Source: an uncultured Rubrobacteraceae bacterium (lineage in GTDB: Bacteria; Actinomycetota; Rubrobacteria; Rubrobacterales; Rubrobacteraceae). Taken from it: DNA of 64,000 nt. The stretch spans positions 1 through 64,000 of the forward strand of contig CADCVH010000105.1 in the NCBI GenBank assembly GCA_902806085.1, written 5' to 3'. Shown here one piece after another: positions 59,732-64,000 of this stretch; position 1 is the stretch's first letter; each line of letters starts with the position of its first letter. Position numbers and translations under genes: made by a program. Below the pieces are notes generated by a model. It did no database searches. It was not told the origin of the DNA and saw only the letters and a list, made by a program, of their open reading frames with translations.

Positions 59732-60313
59732 TCAAACGCGGCTTGATCGCCGCCGGTGACGGGAGCCGCAACTCAGCCCCGCCCGGCGGCGGATCCGTCC
59801 CTCGGGACCTCCCCGCCCCGGTCCGCCGAGGACGGCCCGCACGAAGCGCTCCCGGCCCACTTCCACGAGGCCTACCGTCCCGTCCTCCGGCATCCCGGGC
59901 ACGGGGTCTAAGGCCACGCTCCCCACGTCCGCGCAGGAGGGCCCGTCGAGCACCGAGACCAGCTCCCCGACGCCGATCTCCCTCGCCCGCCACCCGTCGC
60001 CTTCGCGGCCCCCGAGGCGCAGGAACATCTCGGCCTCCTCCTCGAAGCCGAAGACCGCCAGCACCCGCCGCCCCTCCTCCCCGTCCACGCACAGGGGAGA
60101 AACCCCGCCGGCCCCGTCCCTCGCTATCAGCCATCGGGTCGACGCCCGGGGCCCCGCGCCGCGCTCCGCGCCGCGCTCCGATGCGCCGCGCTCCGATGCG
60201 CCGCGCCTAGGTGCCTCCTCGGTCCGCAACACTTCCTCCTGTCCGGCCCCCGGGCCGTCTCGCTTTTCGGGCCGGCCGGGGGCCCTCGAAGCCACGCTCT
60301 TAGACTCGCTCAA
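59732..60313 (-). CDS. Hypothetical protein with a low-complexity linker
   Basis: About 193 residues if started at TTG 60313, which overlaps the stop of the upstream HTH gene (TTGA). The N-terminal third is low-complexity with an imperfect RGASERG/ERGAERG repeat encoded by tandem DNA repeats; from about residue 75 a folded part reads STRWLIARDGAGGVSPLCVD, GEEGRRVLAVFGFEEEAEMF and LRLGGREGDGWRAREIGVGE. I do not know this family. Its coupling to a MEDS-like HTH protein suggests a shared sensing function. The start could lie further in. Confidence 0.55.
   Translation of the reverse strand: MSESKSVASRAPGRPEKRDGPGAGQEEVLRTEEAPRRGASERGASERGAERGAGPRASTRWLIARDGAGGVSPLCVDGEEGRRVLAVFGFEEEAEMFLRLGGREGDGWRAREIGVGELVSVLDGPSCADVGSVALDPVPGMPEDGTVGLVEVGRERFVRAVLGGPGRGGPEGRIRRRAGLSCGSRHRRRSSRV
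60156..60207. repeat. Tandem repeat of 12/15-bp units in a coding region
   Basis: GCGCCGCGCTCC (60156-60167) is followed by two copies of GCGCCGCGCTCCGAT (60168-60182, 60183-60197) and a partial copy (60198-60207). It encodes the low-complexity linker of the gene on the minus strand. Confidence 0.9.
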
Positions 60314-61062
60314 AGCGCGGGCGGCGGGGTGACCCGGCTCAGCGCCAGCCCCGACTCCGACAGCCACACCGTCCCGGCGTGCATCACCTGCGCCCGTCTT
60401 TGGGTCTCCCCCGGCCACCCGTCCAGCGCCCCCTCAAGCACCGCCGTCTTGACCACCAGCCGGCTGTCCTCCACGAGCCCCGTGAAGGCCCGCTGCTCCT
60501 CCAGCACCGCCTCGAGGTCCAGGTCGTCCTCCCAGTCGAAGTCCGCCCACACCGAGCGCCCCTCGCCTCCCTCCTCGGCCGCCAGGCGCCTGACCTCCCC
60601 CAAACGCTCCCCCGGCTCGCCTCCCTCGGTGACGAAGCGCAAGGTCCCCTCCGCCTCCAGCCGCCCCACCTCGAGCCCGTTGCGGGAGAGCTCCCCTCGC
60701 AGCTCGTCTACGGTGGGCATGCCTTCTGCCTCGCGGTGGTACTTGACCAGCGTGCCGCCCCTGGCCTCGCCCACCCTGAAGAAGGAGGCGTCCAGGCGGT
60801 GCTGGAGGGCGCGGTTCTGGGCCACGGCCATGACGTTGTCGGGGACCTCGATGAAGTCGCGCAGCCGCCCCGTGAGGGTCTCGGAGCGCTCGCTCTTCCT
60901 CACGAACTTCTCGAGCGCCCCCCGGCGCACGCGCCAGCGGCGCCCGATCTTCACGCAGGGCAAGGACCCCTCCCTGCACCAGCGGTAGACCGTCACCTGC
61001 CCCACGCCCAGGTACCCGGCCACCTCCTCCGTTCCCAGCAACCCCTCCAACCGCTCGGCCAC
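60310..61062 (-). CDS. Excisionase-type HTH regulator with MEDS-like sensor domain
   Basis: A 250-residue protein. Residues 8-50 are a MerR/excisionase-like HTH: GTEEVAGYLGVGQVTVYRWC, then GSLPCVKIGRRWRVRRGALE (HTH_17). The C-terminal part (about 72-250) has DNVMAVAQNRALQHRLDASF and FFRVGEARGGTLVKYHREAE, resembling MEDS-type sensory domains that accompany such HTHs. A single-copy excisionase fold without integrase next to it suggests a transcription factor rather than phage Xis. Divergent from a PRC-barrel gene. Direct repeats near the intergenic promoter may be its site. Confidence 0.8.
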   Translation of the reverse strand: MAERLEGLLGTEEVAGYLGVGQVTVYRWCREGSLPCVKIGRRWRVRRGALEKFVRKSERSETLTGRLRDFIEVPDNVMAVAQNRALQHRLDASFFRVGEARGGTLVKYHREAEGMPTVDELRGELSRNGLEVGRLEAEGTLRFVTEGGEPGERLGEVRRLAAEEGGEGRSVWADFDWEDDLDLEAVLEEQRAFTGLVEDSRLVVKTAVLEGALDGWPGETQRRAQVMHAGTVWLSESGLALSRVTPPPAL

Positions 61063-61150
61063 GCGCCTCGTCCCCTTCCCGCTCCGATCGTTCCGCCCCC
61101 GGGTCCGTCCCCGGCCGCGCCGACCTCAGGCATTCTGCGACACCCGACAG

Positions 61151-61167
61151 TATTTGAACGTATTTGA
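61151..61167. promoter_or_regulatory. Direct repeat TATTTGA x2 upstream of the HTH gene
   Basis: TATTTGA at 61151-61157 and 61161-61167, 10 bases apart, 89 bases before the HTH gene start (minus strand). Same-face direct repeats are the binding mode of BldC-type MerR-like HTHs. Likely an autoregulatory or promoter element; unproven. Confidence 0.5.
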
Positions 61168-61309
61168 GTTTACACGAAAGGACCCCAGTGTACGGTACGC
61201 TTCGCAGCGCGGGCGTCGGACACGCCGACGAAGAGGGGGCGGACCCGAGGGTAGGCCCCCGCGGTGGCGGCCCGTCCCGCAGGAGAACCCACTACCGAGG
61301 AGGATCGGG

Positions 61310-61555
61310 ATGCAGCAAGCGGTGGCGACCGGCGAGGGACACGAGCACCGTTTCGGCGAGCCGCGGGGCTACGAGGGGTACGAGGTCCGCGACCCCCTCG
61401 GACAGAAGATCGGCAAGGCGGAGAAGCTCTTCGTCAACGGGGACGGCAACCCGGAGTACGTCCGGGTGCGGCTCGGCCTCTTCGGGAGGAGCGTGCTGAT
61501 CCCCGTGGAGGGCGTCAGGGCGGATGCCGAGCGGCGGACCCTCGTGCTGCGGTAG
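61310..61555 (+). CDS. PRC-barrel domain protein
   Basis: An 81-residue protein from ATG 61310 with a perfect GAGGAGG site. The PRC-barrel reads EGYEVRDPLGQKIGKAEKLF, VNGDGNPEYVRVRLGLFGRS and VLIPVEGVRADAERRTLVLR. Such proteins are small beta-barrels seen in photosynthetic reaction centre H subunits and RimM, and stand-alone in stress-related gene sets of actinobacteria. No partner is known. Its stop codon lies within a three-copy tandem repeat. Divergent from the HTH/MEDS-like regulator. Confidence 0.85.
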   Translation: MQQAVATGEGHEHRFGEPRGYEGYEVRDPLGQKIGKAEKLFVNGDGNPEYVRVRLGLFGRSVLIPVEGVRADAERRTLVLR

Positions 61556-61586
61556 CGGCCTGCGGTAGCGGCCTGCGGTAGCGGCC
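61548..61586. repeat. Three tandem copies of a 13-bp unit on the PRC-barrel stop
   Basis: TGCGGTAGCGGCC occurs at 61548-61560, 61561-61573 and 61574-61586 without change. The TAG stop of the PRC-barrel gene is inside the first copy. Confidence 0.97.
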
Positions 61587-61655
61587 CCGGCGGGGCCCGT
61601 GGGGCGCTGCAGCGTCGCGGCAACACCCCGGGCTTGTCGCGTGTCCTGGCGGCGT

Positions 61656-61995
61656 ACCCCTCCAGCGCGAAGGCCTTCAACCAGCCCGCATTCCCAAGGA
61701 CGTCCTCGAGGGCGAAGAGTTTGAGTTGCGGCGGGCGGTGCTTCGTGGCGAATAGCCTGGCGTGCGCGACGCCTTTCAGCTTCGGGGAGCACGGTGAGGA
61801 GGAGACGTCGTAGCGCGAGATCGCGTCGCCGCCGTACTCGACGACCAGGCTCCCGTTCCCGGGCCAGAGGGTCACCTCGCGGCGGGCGAAGCCTTCCTCG
61901 CCGTAGACGCGCCAATGCTTCAGGCGGGCGTAGCCGAGGACGTCCAATCTCCTCGTCAACCTGGCCGAGAAGAACGCGCAGGAGAGGTCGCCCAA
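61656..61995 (-). mobile_element. C-terminal remnant of an IS transposase (integrase-core type)
   Basis: The minus strand reads LTRRLDVLGYARLKHWRVYG, EEGFARREVTLWPGNGSLVV, EYGGDAISRYDVSSSPCSPK and LFATKHRPPQLKLFALEDVL, the beta-rich C-terminal domain (Mu-transposase C-like) that ends IS481/ISAfe-type integrase-core transposases in actinobacteria. The DDE catalytic part and terminal repeats are absent, so only a dead fragment remains. It lies between the PRC-barrel gene and the O-methyltransferase gene. Confidence 0.55.
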
Positions 61996-62094
61996 GTGTT
62001 GGCGGAGGAGCGTCGCGGTCGACGCCCACCACAGCCGGGGTGGGTAACCGCGCCGGAATGCATCGCCGGGTTCTGGGAGGTCGGGTCCGGCCTC

Positions 62095-62769
62095 CTACAC
62101 GTCCATGACCCTGGCTATGGCGAGGCCGTCTATGCGGTCCCGGATCAGGGGAACGATCAGGGCGGAGAGGCGCGGGTCTTCCGCCAGCTTCTCGTTGAAT
62201 TCGCGCATCGCGCGGGACGAGGGATCGTCCGGGTCGATGACGCTGCCCCCCCGGATGGTGTTGTCGCCGAGGATGAGGGTGCCGGGCCGCGAGAGGCGCA
62301 GGGACCAGTCCAGATACCCCGGGTAGCCCTCCTTGTCCGCGTCTATGAAGATCAGGTCGAAGGGACCCTCCCCGTTCTCGACGAGCCCGGCGAGCGCGTC
62401 ACGGGCGTCTCCCACCCGGATTTGGACCCTCTCCGAGAGGCCGGCCCGCTCGACGTTGCGGCGGGCGACCTCGGCGTGGCGTTCGTCGAGCTCTAGCGAG
62501 ATCAGGGCCCCGTCCTCCGGCAGGGCGCGGGCGAAGTGGATGGCGCTGTAGCCCCCGAGCGTCCCGATCTCGAGCACCCGCCGCGCCCCGGAGATCTCGA
62601 CGAGCATCTGCAAAAGCCTCCCCTCGCTCGCGGAGACGTTTATGGACGGCAGCCCGGCCCGCTCCGACTCCCGCAGGGCCGCCGTTAGCGCCTCGTCCGG
62701 CGGCGCGTAGAGGGCCGCCACGTAGGCGTCGATATCTCTCAAGAGCCTGCGCGTCGTGTCCCCGTCCAT
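62095..62769 (-). CDS. O-methyltransferase (CCoAOMT-like family 3)
   Basis: A 224-residue SAM-dependent enzyme from ATG 62769. SEGRLLQMLVEISGARRVLE, then IGTLGGYSAIHFARALPEDG (residues about 66-85), VRIQVGDARDALAG in the form RVQIRVGDARDALAG, and FDLIFIDADKEGYPGYLDWS near 137 are the family signature; RPGTLILGDNTIRGGSV follows. These enzymes methylate small phenolic or catechol-type compounds with divalent metal. Two bases separate it from the truA stop, so it is cotranscribed with ecfT-truA. Confidence 0.92.
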   Translation of the reverse strand: MDGDTTRRLLRDIDAYVAALYAPPDEALTAALRESERAGLPSINVSASEGRLLQMLVEISGARRVLEIGTLGGYSAIHFARALPEDGALISLELDERHAEVARRNVERAGLSERVQIRVGDARDALAGLVENGEGPFDLIFIDADKEGYPGYLDWSLRLSRPGTLILGDNTIRGGSVIDPDDPSSRAMREFNEKLAEDPRLSALIVPLIRDRIDGLAIARVMDV

Positions 62770-62771
62770 CC

Positions 62772-63521
62772 CTACCTCCAGAGGTCTCCGCCGTACCCAA
62801 CGCTTGTTAGGGTCAGCCCTTTGGCCGGCGCCGCGGGCCCGGCCTCGGTCCGCCGGCCGCCGGAGAGCAGCGCCTCGAAGCCCTCCGGTTCCCGCCTTCC
62901 AAGCGCCACTTCCTGCATCGTGCCCACCAGCGTCCTGACCATACCGTAGAGGAAGGAGTCGGCGCTGATGCGGTACACGAGCAGGTCCCCCTCCCGGGCC
63001 CAGCCCGACTCCGTCACGACCCGCTCGAACCGCACGTGGTAGCCCTTGGAGGGCGTGAAGGCGCTGAAGTCGTGGACGCCCCGGACCATCTCCCCCGCCC
63101 CCACCAGGAGGCCGAAGTCCATCCCGCGCGGCTCGTAGGCCGCCCGTTGGCGCATCAGGGGGGACCGGATCTCATCGTTGACCATGCGGTACTCGTAGCC
63201 CCTGCTCTTCGCGTCCCGGCGGGCGTCGAAGCCGTCGGGGACCGCGACGCAGCGCCTGAGGGCCACGTCTTCGGGCAGCACGGCCGTCGCCTTGTAGGCG
63301 ACGAGCGAAGGGGACAGGTCCGTCTCCGTCTCGAAGGAGACGACCTGCCCGCTCGCGTGCACGCCCGCGTCGGTGCGGCCGGCGACCGCGAGCTTGACGG
63401 GCCGGCGCAGCACCGTCCCGAGGGCCTTCGAGAGCTCCCCCTCCACCGTCCGCGTCTCAGGCTGGGCGGCCCATCCGGCGAAGCGGGCGCCGTCGTACTC
63501 GACGAGGCCGGCGAGCTTCAC
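62772..63521 (-). CDS. truA: tRNA pseudouridine synthase A
   Basis: A 249-residue enzyme from GTG 63521 overlapping the ecfT stop. KLAGLVEYDGARFAGWAAQP and LAVAGRTDAGVHASGQVVSF (catalytic aspartate in GRTDAGVHA at about 48-56), RDAKSRGYEYRMVND and SFLYGMVRTLVGTMQEVALG are the TruA motifs. It converts uridines 38-40 of the anticodon stem to pseudouridine. Standard neighbour of ecfT; normally followed by rplM-rpsI, which lie 8 kb away here. Confidence 0.96.
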   Translation of the reverse strand: MKLAGLVEYDGARFAGWAAQPETRTVEGELSKALGTVLRRPVKLAVAGRTDAGVHASGQVVSFETETDLSPSLVAYKATAVLPEDVALRRCVAVPDGFDARRDAKSRGYEYRMVNDEIRSPLMRQRAAYEPRGMDFGLLVGAGEMVRGVHDFSAFTPSKGYHVRFERVVTESGWAREGDLLVYRISADSFLYGMVRTLVGTMQEVALGRREPEGFEALLSGGRRTEAGPAAPAKGLTLTSVGYGGDLWR

Positions 63522-64000
63522 AACAGCACCGCGGCCAGGACGACGAGGATCGTCAGGAGGAGCGCCAGGGCGTCGCGGGCGCGGAAGCGCAGCTCGCGGT
63601 AGCGGACGCGGCCGTGGCCGCCGCGGTAGCCGCGGCTCTCCATCGCCTCGGCCAGCTCGTCGGCTCGCCGGAAGGCCCCGATCGTCAGGGGGACGAGGAT
63701 CGGGACCAGGGCCCGGGCGCGGGCGAGCAGGCCGCCGCTCGTGAAGTCCGCGCCGCGGGCGGCCTGGGCGCGGGATATCTTCTGCGCCTCCTCGCCGAGC
63801 GTCGGGATGAAGCGCAGGGCAATGGTCATCATCATCGCCACCTCGTGGGCGGGAAAACGGAGCCTCTTGAGCGGGGAGAGAAGGTCCTCTATGCCGTCGG
63901 CGAGCGCGACGGGCGCCGTCGTCGCCGTCAGCAGGCCGGCGGTGGTCACCAGGATCAGGAGCCGCGCCGCGAGCAACAGGCCCATCTCAAGCCCCCCCTC
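63518..64000 (-). CDS. ecfT: Energy-coupling factor transporter membrane protein EcfT (3' part)
   Basis: The C-terminal 160 residues of EcfT, open to the right edge (no start inside the window; ATG 63985 is internal). Spans GLLLAARLLILVTTAGLLTA and PILVPLTIGAFRRADELAEA surround the two conserved coupling-helix motifs, GADFTSGGL (ARG-type, preceded by AQAARGAD) and MESRGYRG. EcfT joins the EcfA ATPases to substrate-binding S components for vitamin or metal uptake. ecfA genes should lie just outside the window, upstream. Confidence 0.92.
   Translation of the reverse strand, partial: EGGLEMGLLLAARLLILVTTAGLLTATTAPVALADGIEDLLSPLKRLRFPAHEVAMMMTIALRFIPTLGEEAQKISRAQAARGADFTSGGLLARARALVPILVPLTIGAFRRADELAEAMESRGYRGGHGRVRYRELRFRARDALALLLTILVVLAAVLL

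Noticed and set aside
60310-61062. Phage excisionase with an integrated element
   Set aside because: The HTH is joined to a sensor-like domain and no integrase, att site or phage genes are nearby.

Overview
The window is high-GC, gene-dense DNA with many GTG/TTG starts and GTGA/TTGA stop-start overlaps. Gene content (rplM-rpsI, ecfT-truA, a KimA potassium transporter under a c-di-AMP riboswitch, many Actinobacteria-type regulators) points to a chromosomal segment of a deep-branching actinobacterium; Rubrobacter or a close relative is my best guess, from gene style only. No prophage, CRISPR array, rRNA or tRNA was found. Several genes carry a single stop or frameshift, so either real gene decay or assembly error runs through the window.

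Layout. 1-6750: a partial membrane protein, a broken alpha/beta hydrolase, a sugar epimerase, and a minus-strand respiratory-type cluster (DoxX-like protein, a 52-aa single-span peptide, a membrane-anchored NDH-2 flavoprotein and a polytopic protein built of three copies of a membrane domain that also forms the NDH-2 anchor). 6978-12709: a minus-strand run with mtnA, an MTA-phosphorylase-type enzyme, a methyltransferase, a radical SAM/SPASM protein and two glycosyltransferases. 12876-16386: LysR regulator plus a phosphonate-type ABC importer. 16425-18672: promoter, ydaO/c-di-AMP riboswitch, possible leader peptide and kimA. 19138-21341: AraC regulator divergent from an SDR, followed by an MFS remnant.

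21377-24734: trpGDC (minus), then an ornithine-cyclodeaminase family gene. 24754-30978: LacI regulator, an operator, and a divergent run (ParB-like protein, MFS, GH31 glucosidase, hydrolase) closed by a hairpin. 31182-38226: HAD phosphatase, small membrane proteins, MFS, GST, GlcG-type protein, an oligopeptide-binding protein interrupted by one TGA, CorA. 38533-45568: LarA-type protein with a small zinc-finger protein, TetR regulator with two palindromes, and a lipid-type set (medium-chain dehydrogenase, fatty acyl-CoA reductase/HAD fusion, PlsY). 46099-47821: an ArsR operon with a palindromic operator, a RibD-C reductase, a remnant of a second reductase and a frameshifted SRPBCC gene.

47965-54969: a conserved minus-strand block (rplM-rpsI, terminator, GNAT, glmM, DUF429, hisF, cysteine hydrolase, hisIE, trpE). 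55248-59208: Fur-family regulator, yidD, sufE, and a divergent zinc/manganese ABC importer. 59229-62094: remnants of a quinone oxidoreductase and of an insertion-sequence transposase around an excisionase-type regulator and a PRC-barrel gene. 62095-64000: O-methyltransferase, truA and the end of ecfT.

The points I would look at first are the shared membrane repeat of the NDH-2 cluster, the radical SAM/glycosyltransferase/phosphorylase run, the riboswitch-leader-kimA arrangement, the acyl-CoA reductase fusion beside plsY, and the short tandem duplications that repeatedly sit on stop codons.
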